Shown piece after piece: positions 37,304 to 49,116 of a stretch of 64,000 nucleotides of DNA. The position numbers and the translations under genes are program-made. Numbering within the stretch: the stretch's first letter is position 1; every line of letters starts with the position of its first letter. Source of the stretch: Paramecium sonneborni (taxonomy: Eukaryota; Ciliophora; Oligohymenophorea; Peniculida; Parameciidae); NCBI GenBank assembly GCA_905182985.1, contig CAJJDN010000007.1:743491-807490 (forward strand), read 5' to 3'. The notes beneath the pieces were generated by a model that did no database searches, was not told where the DNA came from, and was given only the letters and a program-made list of their open reading frames with translations.

Positions 37304-38517
37304 ATGGATCAATTTTAATCTTTCGAAATCAATATATAACATGAGTAGAATTCTAGAGCATCTGATAAATAAATTTAATCAGAAGTTTAAAAAATAAGTA
37401 ATTGTTCTAGAAGAGCTTGGTCATTAAAGGAAGACAATAAATTAAAGTATGCTATAAAATAGAATGGTACAAACTGGATAAACGTTGCGTCAGCCATGTA
37501 AAATAGAAATCCTTCTTAATGTGCTTAACGATGGAAAAGAATAAAACCTTACAATGTAAAATTGTATGTGAATTTAGTTGTTTAGTAAGAGATAACCATG
37601 GACAAATAATGAGGATTAATAGTTGTTGACATTAGTTTAGACACATAAAAACAACTGGGTCTAAATTGCCAAGAAAATTCCAAACAGAACAAGTAAATAA
37701 GTGAGAGAAAGATTTGTTAACAAGTTAAATCCAGAAATCAATCAATAGCCTTTCACAGAAGCTGAAGACAAGCTTATTGTTGAAGGATTTAAAACTTTTG
37801 GGTCAAAATGGTGTAAAATTTCAAAAATGCTCAAAGGTAGACCGGTATTATCATATTATTATATAAAAGGAGAATATCATTAAAAATAGATTTTATTCCT
37901 ATCTTCGTAAGCATTATCTATAAATTGATAATCCTTATTATATAATTCCTCAACAAAATTTAGAATCCTCTGAATAGTACCAAAAAAAAAATAAACAAAA
38001 AATAGAAAAATCGTTATAAAAAATGAATAAACACAAAAAAGAAAAAAAAATAAAGATTACTTAAGAACCAACTGAGGAAGGCTAAGACAAAATGATAAAT
38101 ACAATATAATCAAAAAATGAATTTGTTCCGAAAGACATTTAGAAATAATAAGATATTGAATAAATTTAAATTAAGGTTGAAACTATGATTTCCTAATCCT
38201 CAGATATTTAGAAATAAAATGAAAACTTTCAAGATTGTAACTTATTATAATCAATAAAAGAAGAGCCAAAAGAAAATAATTATTAAGCTTTACTTCAAAA
38301 TAAAAAAGATGAAAATTCGTAAGCTAATTTTTCTACAAATTCTTTTGTTCAAAATCCTACTTTACTTTTTAATAATATTTATTATTATATACCTTAAATT
38401 GGATTGCCATATATTCCATAATATTTTTTGGCTACTCCGATTATTTAATATGGTGTATCAAGTTAAGAAACTTTGTTCTAAAAACCCTTGGAAATGTAAT
38501 ATACAAATTCAAATTGA
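37304..38517 (+). CDS. Three-repeat MYB (3R-MYB) DNA-binding protein
   Basis: Introns 37556-37577 and 37845-37869 (22, 25 nt) give 388 residues with three consecutive MYB repeats. R1: AWSLKEDNKLKYAI..NWINVASAM..QCAQRWKRI. R2: PWTNNEDQQLLTLV..NWVQIAKKI..QVRERFVNKL. R3: PFTEAEDKLIVEGF..KWCKISKML..IIKNRFYSYL. Each repeat keeps its helix-turn-helix spacing, with most of the three structural aromatic residues. Animal c-MYB and plant 3R-MYBs of this layout regulate G2/M genes. The C-terminal ~200 residues are Lys/Gln/Glu-rich, then Pro/Tyr/Ile-rich (IPQIGLPYIPQYF), possibly an activation domain. Confidence 0.93.
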
Positions 38518-38689
38518 TAATTTTTATTATTATAAAATTTTATATCCAATTATCATCATTAAAATATGAACTTTTATTAAAAGATAAATATATATATTTA
38601 TATCAGTGAAAATTTAATAGTTTATTATAATGAATTAATCAAACTAAATTTATCCATCATTTCAATAAACACATTATAATCAATCTATA

Positions 38690-40112
38690 AATAATAATAT
38701 ATATTTACTTCTCAATCTCCATTTTTATCTGCTTCCCTAATCAATTCATCCCAATATTTTTCATCAACAATTTTTTCACTTTCTAAAATAATTAATTAAA
38801 TAATTTACATCCTAAAACAGTTAAAGTTCCTTTTTATTTATTCTACCACTTCCATCTACTATCTAACATTTCAAAAGCTTAATTCTTTCATATATAATGA
38901 TTTTTCCATAATTGCAACCAAAACCTTTTTTTATAAATTTGATACCAGTATAGTTGATTGTTCTGTTTCCATCAGTAACCATACATTTAATTATATTTGC
39001 TAATCACTTTTATTATGAATCACTTACTCCAGTTAAACCCTACCTTAATTCTACAATAATCTAGACTCTCTCACCATTTTTATCCAATAATTTAAATAAT
39101 CTAGTTGTAGTATAATTATAGAATTTACTAGCATAAATCTGTAATTTCCTATTCATTTAATTGAGATTCAATAAAAGTTAATCCAATTTTTTTAATCTCT
39201 TACTTCAATTAAAATTTGTTGATTAAATCAATTTAGTTTCAATTCTAAATGATAATATTATTTAGTAAACATTTTGTTTGCTTATTAGATTCTCTCATCC
39301 ATTTATGTAAAAGAACTTAAGATGCCTGAAATATTTTAAAAGATAATATAAATAATTTTTATAATTCCTTATTCTTAAATTTGAATACCAGATGAAATAA
39401 TCATATGTTGTAAGACCTTAAGCTGAAACACTAAGAACTTACAGCTCTAGTATTTCTGTTGTATAATCTCCTTTTTAAACAGCACCAAAAATTTCAGAAT
39501 CAGAATCTCTAAAGAATAGTGGCACTGTAGACAGTAATATAAAGGATAATACCAATACTCAATAGATCAAATACATAATTCATCACAATTTCTCTTGAAA
39601 ACTTCAGGAGAAATGTAATAAGGTGTTCTAACTTTTGTTTTCATTGTTACTTTCTAGCTAATTCGTTTTAGAAGTAATAGAGTAATAGAATCCTCAAATA
39701 AAGTATTTAATCCAAAATCTATAACTTTTATTGGGAAATTATCTGCCATTATTAAAAATAACAAATTTTCAGGTTTTAAATATTTATGACATGTTCCATT
39801 TGAATGACCATAATTCAAAGCCTAATTTTACTCATTATTTTACTTGTATAATTTATAAAAATATCTCATATGCCTCATGTTCACTTAAACTTCCTTTATT
39901 TTGAATCTATCTGGATTCTTTACTTTGCTCATTGGGATTACTTTTACTGCTCTTTAATTTTTATTCCCTTCAATCAAGATTTTACTACACTTCCATATGT
40001 ACCTTTTCCAATTACCTATTTAATAAAGATGGTAGCAACATTTTTCAAATTGATATTGTATAACTATTCAATTTCTCCTTAATGAATAAGAATGTACCAC
40101 AAATTTTAAAAA
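38690..40112 (-). pseudogene. Calcium-dependent protein kinase (CDPK), inactivated
   Basis: Reading the minus strand from ~40112, CDPK pieces appear in order but in shifting frames: VIGKGTYGSVVKS followed by TGA; then VKVIPMSKVKNPDRF; KPENLLF; PIKVIDFGL; RTPYYISPEVFKRN; DSDSEIFGAVQKGDY; then EF-hand parts TRLFKLLDKNG, ELRQGLTGVSDS, TDGNRTINYT, VDGSGRINKKEL and a last DKNGD cut by TGA. The order kinase, junction, four EF-hands is that of a full CDPK. At least six frameshifts and several TGA stops, one early, mean it cannot make a working kinase, and EF-hand loop residues are themselves mutated. No set of short introns repairs it. Confidence 0.88.
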
Positions 40113-40268
40113 ATAATTCCTCCTAATTATCTTAAATCAATATAATATATTATTTTGATAGGCAAAATAAAATAAATAATAAATTCATGATTTATTCACT
40201 TTCAATTTTTATTTTTATGAACATAAATATATATTTACATTGAAAAAAGCAATAATTTATATATTTAA

Positions 40269-42214
40269 ATGCAAAATTATATAAATAATTATAATTACCA
40301 ATATTAAGTACTAGAAGAAAATTTATCAGAGAATTTACTTTATAAACTGAACGATATTGAGCATTAGACTCCAAATGAAATAGATTCAAATGCTACACTT
40401 TTTCAATATTAAAATGATATTTTTGGAATTGAATATTCACAAAAAAAATTTAATATATGTAAGTATGAGTTTGAGGAAAACTATAATAAATGTGAAATAG
40501 GGGAAATAAGTTTATAATGCAACAAAAAATATATTCAATAGAACTAATTCGAACAAAAGGATTTTAAGTTCAAATTTAAAAATCAAACTTTAGTTATAGG
40601 AATAATGGAAAATAAAATAATATATGACATATTCTTTGGCAAATTTACATTTCCTGAAATTAATTTACATAAGATTACAGAAGCTTAAGATTCAAGTAAA
40701 ATTTCTTTTGCTAATAACCTAACAAGCGTTGAATATTAACAAATTGAAGTGCATCCAACAATTCCAAATATGATAATTACATTATCAGTTGAAACTGGTG
40801 TATAATATTTTTCTATTTATTGCTTACAAATTTATTCTGAAACGAGCTAAATTATAAAACTTTTCACTCAGAAATCTCAAAATATGCTTCTTTGTGAAAT
40901 AATCAATTTTTATATTGATTATTTTAACCATGAAGTTATATATTTTACAAATATATTTGCCCATCTCTTTTAAATAAATTTTTCAGAATTAATAAAATCA
41001 ATATCTAAGGTGGATACTACAAATACAAATTAATAATATTTATATAAAAAACTTCACATTTTCCATTTTAAATCTTAATCATTTTAAGTTTACACCTAAC
41101 CAATAAATGAAAAATAGATTGGAAATTGCATTTATTTTTAAAAATTACCAAAAAACGACAATTATTTTTTATTTTTTTTTTAAACAAACGAAGTAATAGA
41201 ATTAGTTTTAATAAAATTAAATTAAAGCAAGAGCATTATTTTATTGAGTAAAGAAATAACAGCAATATAGGAATAAAAAGATAAATTATAAAAATTAATA
41301 GAATAATCTTAAAAAGCCGATTTAGAAGAATTAAATGAAAAAAATATTCTAAAGAAGCAAAGAGAATAGATTTTTCCAATATAAAAATATCTACAGAATT
41401 AAAACGAGATTGATTATTTATACTTTTATTGTAAGTAAATTTTAATTTAAATTCAAATTAACTAAGAGATTAATGTAAGGACATTATCTTTTGATAGTGG
41501 TGATAACATGGATCTCACTTAAGACACAGAGTTTTTATCTATTGATTAAGCTATACCTTTAGATTTTTGTTACTATCATTTTCTCATACTGAAAATCAAT
41601 AGTGAAGATTATAGTACAACAAATAAATCATATCAATATATCTTATTTAAATATGACACATTAGAAATGCCTATGCTAAATGAAAGGACTATGGAAAATA
41701 GATATGAATATGAAACATATAAAGAAAATAAAAGCAAAATTAAATATTTGAGAGAAATGATATAAAAATGTACAAATATTATTATTTTATTAATATAGAT
41801 AAAGAAAATATTTAAGAGATAAATAGTTTAGAAAATTTGAATAACTTAGAAGAAGAAATATACTTAGATATTACTTAAAATTTAAATCCGATTGTAGAAT
41901 CAATAGGTACAAAAAAGGATATAAATAAAAAAAAAGATGAAAATGATGTAATCTTTCAAATATATCAATATAATAATGAAATTATGAAAATTTTAAATGA
42001 TTTCGATTATTAGTCAAATATGAGAAAATATGAGCTAAGTTAACTTAAAATAAGTTTGTTGTTTGATTAATATTAGATTCAACAAAATTAATAAGAAAAA
42101 ATAAAATAATAATTATAATAGAGAAAAATAAATGATGAAAAAAATTTGAAGTAGTAAATAATTAACAAAATATTGTCAATAGATTATTAATAGTTTTAAG
42201 ATCGTATTAATTGA
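40269..42214 (+). CDS. Uncharacterised 638-aa protein with C-terminal coiled coil
   Basis: A long first exon and one 29-nt intron (41770-41798) give 638 residues from ATG 40269 to TGA 42212. The N-terminal ~300 residues look beta-rich and globular (KFKFKNQTLVIGIMENKI, IPNMIITLSVETGVQYFSIY). A coiled coil begins around residue 310 (LLSKEITAIQEQKDKLQKLIE). The last ~130 residues are again Lys/Glu/Gln-rich helix. Beta-propeller plus coiled-coil architecture occurs in nucleoporins (such as Nup88) and tethering proteins, but no motif supports a specific name. Confidence 0.7.
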
Positions 42215-43059
42215 TAAATTTTAACTTTGAACAACAAATATAAATTGCTAATAAATAAAATAAATTTTTAATTTTATGAGATTTGAGTTCATTGAATTCA
42301 ATTTATCGTCATCCTTACTATATAGTTTTTGCAAAATAAATTATGATTTTTCTTAAATTTCATCAATAATTTTTGTGAAAGATATATTATTTTTTTGGAA
42401 AACTTCCCTAAATAACTGATTCTTTAGTATTAAAATTGATCAAAATTATCATTTAATTCTGTTAATCAAGCACTTTCGAAATAAGTACGTTTATAATGTA
42501 TATAATGATTAGAAATGTATAAGTTAATCTTCACTTAAGATTCAAGCTAAATTTTATCTCTATAAAACTATCATTTTGAAATAGATATAGTCAGTATCAA
42601 ATTCTATAATAAATAATTAATTTCAAGAAAAAAATGATTCACTATGTAAACGAATATTGTTTAAATCTCAAACGACTTTCTTCTTCAAATTTCTTTAAAT
42701 AATACCTTATTAGTATTAGACAATTAAGGATGTTTCTTTCTAAATATAAGTTGAATTTTTAATAATAATGCATTTGCATATATTTTACATTCTACTATTT
42801 AATAATTGAGGAGATGAGGATCTTTTAGTGAAAGACTACTCATAATAAAAGTTGTGTAAATTATATACCTTGTTTTTTTTTCTTGTAATAAAATGTAATA
42901 AAAATCTTTTTTTTTCAAAAATGATAAGAATATCTGATTGTTTTCTCTTATTATAAAGATTCCAATTATTGATCTATATGGATATATAAAATTTAGAGAG
43001 AGTCATTAGCATTTCAAATAAGGATATTGATAAGTTAATAAATCATAAATTAATTAATC
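42215..43059. other. Spacer with a short minus-strand frame, partly duplicated
   Basis: No gene is supported. On the minus strand, from about 42842 leftward, a 50-codon frame reads SLSLKDPHLLNYQIVECK and ALLLKIQLIFRKKHP before TGA, which looks protein-like but has no continuation. From 42419 onward the same sequence recurs after the contig join at 43515. Confidence 0.35.
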
Positions 43060-43514
43060 ATGAAAGCATTAATACTTGTGGGAGGATATGGAACTAGATT
43101 GAGACCTCTTACATTTAAATGTCCCAAACCACTTGTAGAATTTGCTAATAAGCCAATTCTTATGCATTAGATTGAAGCATTAGTAAATATATATTAAATA
43201 CTGAGGTAAAAGTAGGAGTGTAGGAAATTATTTTAGCCATCAATTATCAACCTGATACTATGAAGGATTAAATCAATAAATTACAGGATCTTTACAAAGT
43301 CAAAATCATATGTTCATAAGAAACAGAACCTTTAGGAACTGCTGGACCTATTAGACTTGCCAAAGATCACATTATCAAAGATAATCCTGATGGTTTATTC
43401 TTTGTACTTAATAGTGATATTATTTGTGAATTCCCACTTGATAAATTATTACAATTTCACAAATAGCATAATCATGAAGGGTTTAAATTATTTATATATT
43501 AATAGAACTATATT
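42419..43514. repeat. Duplicated contig end, copy 1 (1096 bp)
   Basis: These 1096 bp recur at 43516-44611 with no difference that I could see, and a single N (43515) separates the copies. Copy 1 stops abruptly at the N inside the GMPPB gene, while copy 2 continues through it. This is best explained as an unmerged overlap of two contigs. Confidence 0.85.
43060..43514 (+). pseudogene. Truncated duplicate of the GMPPB 5' part (assembly copy)
   Basis: Starts at ATG 43060 exactly like the real GMPPB gene at 44157 and includes the same first two introns, but ends at the contig boundary N before the third exon can be read. It should not be counted as a second gene unless long reads show a true duplication. 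Confidence 0.8.
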
Positions 43515-43515
43515 N

Positions 43516-44611
43516 ATTCTTTAGTATTAAAATTGATCAAAATTATCATTTAATTCTGTTAATCAAGCACTTTCGAAATAAGTACGTTTATAATGTATAT
43601 AATGATTAGAAATGTATAAGTTAATCTTCACTTAAGATTCAAGCTAAATTTTATCTCTATAAAACTATCATTTTGAAATAGATATAGTCAGTATCAAATT
43701 CTATAATAAATAATTAATTTCAAGAAAAAAATGATTCACTATGTAAACGAATATTGTTTAAATCTCAAACGACTTTCTTCTTCAAATTTCTTTAAATAAT
43801 ACCTTATTAGTATTAGACAATTAAGGATGTTTCTTTCTAAATATAAGTTGAATTTTTAATAATAATGCATTTGCATATATTTTACATTCTACTATTTAAT
43901 AATTGAGGAGATGAGGATCTTTTAGTGAAAGACTACTCATAATAAAAGTTGTGTAAATTATATACCTTGTTTTTTTTTCTTGTAATAAAATGTAATAAAA
44001 ATCTTTTTTTTTCAAAAATGATAAGAATATCTGATTGTTTTCTCTTATTATAAAGATTCCAATTATTGATCTATATGGATATATAAAATTTAGAGAGAGT
44101 CATTAGCATTTCAAATAAGGATATTGATAAGTTAATAAATCATAAATTAATTAATCATGAAAGCATTAATACTTGTGGGAGGATATGGAACTAGATTGAG
44201 ACCTCTTACATTTAAATGTCCCAAACCACTTGTAGAATTTGCTAATAAGCCAATTCTTATGCATTAGATTGAAGCATTAGTAAATATATATTAAATACTG
44301 AGGTAAAAGTAGGAGTGTAGGAAATTATTTTAGCCATCAATTATCAACCTGATACTATGAAGGATTAAATCAATAAATTACAGGATCTTTACAAAGTCAA
44401 AATCATATGTTCATAAGAAACAGAACCTTTAGGAACTGCTGGACCTATTAGACTTGCCAAAGATCACATTATCAAAGATAATCCTGATGGTTTATTCTTT
44501 GTACTTAATAGTGATATTATTTGTGAATTCCCACTTGATAAATTATTACAATTTCACAAATAGCATAATCATGAAGGGTTTAAATTATTTATATATTAAT
44601 AGAACTATATT
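43516..44611. repeat. Duplicated contig end, copy 2 (1096 bp)
   Basis: Second copy of 42419-43514, continuing into the full GMPPB gene. Offset between the copies is 1097 bp. Confidence 0.85.
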
Positions 44612-45318
44612 TGTCAATGAAGTTGATGATCCATCAAAATATGGTGTTATCCTAGCTGATGAAAATGGTCGAATCAAAGATTTCATAGAAAAGCCTTAAG
44701 AATTCATTAGTAACAAAATTAATTCAGGACTCTATCTATTTAATATTAGCATGATTGACAGAATTCCTGTAAGAAAAATCAATATTAAATTAGTTAAAAC
44801 CAACATCTATAGAAAGAGAAATATTTCCTATAATGGCTAAAGAAGGATAATTATATCAATATATACTTCCGGGATTTTGGAAGGATGTTGGATAACCTAA
44901 AGATTATTTAGCAGGAACAGTTCTCATTTTAGAAAGTTATAGAACACATACACCTGATACTTTAGCTAAAGGTAATAATATAGTTGGAAATGTTTTAATT
45001 GACACTTCTGCTTAGATTGATCCAAATGCTGTTATTGGACCAAATGTTATTATTGGACCAGATTGTTAAGTTAAGGAAGGAGTCAGATTGAAGAATTGTG
45101 TTCTCTTAAAAGGAGCTATCATTAATGCAAATACTTGGATAAATGAATCTATTATTGGATGGTCATCTACTGTTGGTAAATGGGTTAGAATTGAAGGAGT
45201 TTCTGTCTTAGGTGAAGATGTCTAAGTAAAAGATGAAGTATTCATTAATCAAAGTTTTATTTTACCACATAGAGGTATTACAAATAACATCTATAACAAA
45301 AATACAGTTATAATGTGA
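44157..45318 (+). CDS. GMPPB: Mannose-1-phosphate guanylyltransferase (GDP-mannose pyrophosphorylase B)
   Basis: Introns 44280-44302, 44578-44602 and 44769-44793 (23, 25, 25 nt) give 362 residues, the normal length. The nucleotidyl-transferase signature [18 protein letters not shown] lies at residues 8-25, with [10 protein letters not shown] and FIEKPQEF further on. The C-terminal third is a left-handed beta-helix of hexapeptide repeats ([29 protein letters not shown]). It makes GDP-mannose from mannose-1-phosphate and GTP, the donor for N-glycans, GPI anchors and other mannosylation, all cytosolic supply steps. GPI-anchored surface antigens are abundant in Paramecium, so demand should be high. 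Confidence 0.96.
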
Positions 45319-45465
45319 CATATTATATTCAATAAATATATTAATGTAATCTAAATCAATCAATTCAATTATACATAAATATTATTGACGTCAATATTAA
45401 GAATATACATTCATTTATTATACTATTTTTAATCATTAATTTATATATTTATATTTATTTATAAC

Positions 45466-46843
45466 TCATACAAGAACAATTCCTATCTCTTCTGGTTTTA
45501 ACATATTACTTTCTAATTTCCAATTGTAAAGATAATAATTTAATTATCCATCTCCTGGACAAAACATTAATTCCTTTTTTATTTGATACATTCTATACCT
45601 TCAAAAATTTATCATTATCCATAATATCTAATGCATTAAAGACATCATAACCTTCATTTTTTGCTAATATTAATGCATCATACATTAGTTGTACAATAGG
45701 AGTTGAAGTGGCAACATTATAATAAGAATAAGCAGCCTTAATAATTAATATATAAATTACTCTTAAATGAGTATATTTAGGATTTTTGATCACTTAACTT
45801 GGTAAATTGTAAAATGACAAAAAGTCTGTAACAACTCCCTATTCTTTTTCAACAACATAGGTACTTATAACATCTTTTCTTGGTAAAAACCAGTGTTTCA
45901 CTTCTTCTTCAGAGTATTTAAAATATAATTTGAAATTTCTAAATATAAAGATTTAATTTTACTTTAAATACTCATTTAATAATTTAGTAACTTAAGCAAC
46001 ATCTTTCTTTTTCATAGGTCTAAGTCCTGGAGTCTTAGGTTCCTCTGGTAATTTATATAATTTTTGTTATCTTGATATAGTTTATCTAGCTGATAATGAT
46101 GAGAATCCAACTTCAATCAACTTTTTTGCATTCAAACTTCTATGATAATACCTAGTTTAAGAAATAGGTGTAGGAACAACAATTCCTGCTGTATAAACAG
46201 CTTACCACATATTCTTAATGTGTACTCTTCTAGTAATTTCTTTTATTAACACAGGTGCTAATCTATTTGCCCTAATTTTTTTATGGACACATAAAAAATT
46301 AATTTCTGTCATTTTCACTTTAGTTTGTTCATTTTCAATATTAAGTGTTACTGGAATACCTGTGATAAATCCAACTAATTTCTAATTGACTCTTACACCA
46401 ATTAACCAATCAGAATATTATCCAGGGGGTAATAATGCCCATCTCAAAAAGTCTATTGAATAATCAAATCTAAACATATTATCATCATCTTCTACATAGT
46501 TTTCTTTCAATAATGTATAAACCTAATTAGTTTTTATATTTACTTATTGTGCTTATTCTTCATTTCTCAAATCAACATTAAACCATTCAAATTTGTCAAT
46601 TAAATTAAATGGATCCTTTCTGACTTCTGCTAAGACTCCTAATTAAATAGGACCAGGCTTTAATTTATCCATCTCATTTATATTTGGCATAGGTTGAGTT
46701 TACCAAAATTGATGTGGTTTGTTTAATTTATCGATTAATTATTAATTATATTAAGTATTTTGTTTTACTACCAATTATTATTGCTATTCTGGCTAGACTT
46801 CTATTTCTTCATCACTTGATTCTTATTTTTCTTTTTGTTACAT
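45466..46843 (-). CDS. NMT: Glycylpeptide N-tetradecanoyltransferase (N-myristoyltransferase)
   Basis: Exons 45963-46843, 45761-45938, 45599-45736 and 45466-45573 (introns 24, 24, 25 nt) give 434 residues. Landmarks: [13 protein letters not shown] near residue 85; [11 protein letters not shown]; the myristoyl-CoA-binding [47 protein letters not shown]. The C-terminal half has [16 protein letters not shown] and [15 protein letters not shown], ending IGIVLV. The enzyme attaches myristate to N-terminal glycines. The leader is short and Gln/Glu-rich. A candidate substrate type (MGNQC..) is encoded 458 bp upstream on the same strand. Confidence 0.96.
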
Positions 46844-47300
46844 TTTATTACTATAAATTTAATATAATTATTTGATTCACTCCAATAAGGAATTTATATA
46901 ATTATATTTTTTTTAATTTCCTATATGTATTACCTATTTAAAATAATTCAATTTTATAATTCAATCATCATTCAATGTGTAAATAGTCGAATCAAAAATT
47001 TTGGGATTTTTTTACTTTTCCTCTATTTCAATTATTAAACTAATTTGATATCAAAAAAATACTGTAATAAAAATCTCTTTATTTTTTTAAAATTAAATTT
47101 GAAACCAAATGTCCTTAAATCATTTAAAAATTCAATGAATTTTAGGATTGAATTTAGTATATAATTTAATCTCAACAAATGATTTTATATATTTTTATTA
47201 AAAGTATTTATATAATAATAAAATTCATTATAAAATATCATATTTATCTCAAAAAATAAACTAAGATTATTATTTGTGAGACTGAAATGATTTTCTTTAA
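46844..47300. other. Intergenic, nothing recognised
   Basis: A 457-bp AT-rich spacer between two minus-strand genes; should contain the NMT promoter. No frame or repeat is supported. Confidence 0.5.
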
Positions 47301-47972
47301 TCATTTATATTATTGATAGATATTTGGTGATTGATATTAGATATTACTACTTGTTTAACTTTTATTTCTAACTTAATCTTTTTTGCTTAAATTAGATAAA
47401 TTTTTTTTTTTACTGTTCTTTTCTCCATTTTAAGATTCCAAATTTTAAAATTATTGACTTTATTATGTTTGACTATATTTGAATGTTTATTTTGCTTATT
47501 TTAGTTACTAATTTATTATTCTACTGTCCCATTATAATAATCTCTAATTTTAAGCAATATTAGAGAGAGATTTCTTTTTTTTAGATTTTCGTGTATTATT
47601 GGTCTCACTGACATTTCTTTTTCTTATTGGTGATGGTCCCAATTCAATTTATTCTTCACTTTGAACCCTTTTTAATGGTTATTTAATTTAGTTTTCACAA
47701 GTCTAAAATATTTCCTTTGAATCCTCAAGTTCTTATGGAGAAATGAATGATTCTTCAGATAACTTTCTAACCACTTTTGGAGGATCTAAAAACACTTTTA
47801 ATTTTCGAGTTTATTATCCAAATTAAGGGACACCATTTATCTAATTGTATTCAAAATGGAATGAATTTTCTAGTCCAAAACTATATAATTTATAATTAGA
47901 CTAAAGATTTTGTTAGGTATTCAAAGTTTTAGATTATAAATCTTAAGTGCATTATTTACATTAGTTTCCCAT
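47301..47972 (-). CDS. Uncharacterised protein with N-terminal MGNQCKQC, 223 aa
   Basis: One exon, ATG 47972 to TGA 47301. The protein starts MGNQCKQC: Gly2 with nearby Cys5 and Cys8, resembling sites for myristate plus palmitate, although residue 6 is Lys rather than the preferred Ser/Thr. The rest is hydrophilic: Ser/Pro-rich around residues 70-110 (LDPPKVVRKLSEESF), a basic patch RKSKKKKS, then Gln/Asn/Ser-rich sequence. No domain recognised. Membrane anchoring by acylation is inference from the first eight residues. Confidence 0.6.
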
Positions 47973-48485
47973 AAACTATAAATATATATTTTTGCTTAAA
48001 TTATAAACAAAGATATTAAAATAGAGAGAATATATCATTATCAATGAATATTTTAATAGAGATTTGAATTCAATGGAAATAAAATCAAATTCTAAGGGAT
48101 CAATAATAAAATATTATAACTTCAAATGTTGATTAAAAATTACTCATTTAGATTTTTTTAGTATATAGCAAATAAAGATAGTAATTTTAATATTACTAGT
48201 TTGAATTATTTAAAATTTTGATTGTGTATAATTTTGAGTTTTCTAATGTCAATAAAAATGTGATTAATTTTTTAAGTATTTATAAAAATTAATCTAATTT
48301 ATTGAAGAGAATTCCTTCTTTATCAATATAATAGATCAATAAATTTAATAATTAGTTTATAGAAAATATATAATTTGCTGTAATAAAAATAAATACATAA
48401 TAATCTTTTATAAATTTTCTTAAGTATTTATAGGTGATTAATATTCGCAACAAAAATAAAATATTAAAACTATTTATCAAATCTA
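47973..48485. other. Intergenic, nothing recognised
   Basis: A 513-bp spacer between divergent genes, about 80% A+T by eye, with no supported frame or repeat. It should hold both promoters. Confidence 0.5.
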
Positions 48486-49116
48486 ATGAGTAAAATCACA
48501 AGTATAAGCTAAAAAACATCTTCTTAGATTGAAAGTTCTTCATAAAATTTGCAATCCTAAGGTAATGGAGGCAGATTCAAAGTAAAATTGAAGGATTATA
48601 ATTTTTAGGAGGAATTTGAGTAAATGGAAAGATAAATAAAGAATAGTGGAGGGAGTAGTTTTGTATAGTAATATTCAAGTGTTGGAGGAGAGAATTAGAA
48701 AAATGTAAAATTGGTCTAAATTTTAAGTTTTAGGAAGATGGAAATATAGAACTGGAAACATAGAAATTTGAGTCTTCTTAGGCATAAAATAGCTAATTTG
48801 GAAGATTGAATGGGAATGTAATTAGTGTTATAATAATGTTAATAATCAGAGTTCATCAATGAGATAGAATGGAGAGACGGAAGAAAATGGTAGTTATGAA
48901 GGAGTAATGTAAAGCCAAGGTCAATCATTTTAAAATGCATAAACTTCTTCTGTATTTGTTGATTTTAAAGATAGAGCTCTCATTAGGCAAGCTATTAAAC
49001 ACAAACAATAGTTACAAAAACGATAACAACATCACATAGAATATCATAGTCCGGAGATTAAGGAGAAGTATAGATAAATAAATATATATAGATGGAGGCT
49101 GGTGGATATGAAATGA
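48486..49116 (+). CDS. Gly/Gln/Ser-rich protein, 191 aa (may be the 5' part of the next gene)
   Basis: Introns 48705-48727 (23 nt) and 48818-48849 (32 nt) give 191 residues starting MSKITSISQKTSSQ. There is a Gly-rich, charged first third (GNGGRFKVKLKDYNF, NSGGSSFVQQYSSVGG), then a Lys/Gln-rich helix (ALIRQAIKHKQQLQKRQQ). Its last 25 bases overlap the start of the next gene in another frame, and composition is similar on both sides. The two are therefore possibly one gene with a missed intron or an indel near 49080. No family recognised. Confidence 0.5.
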
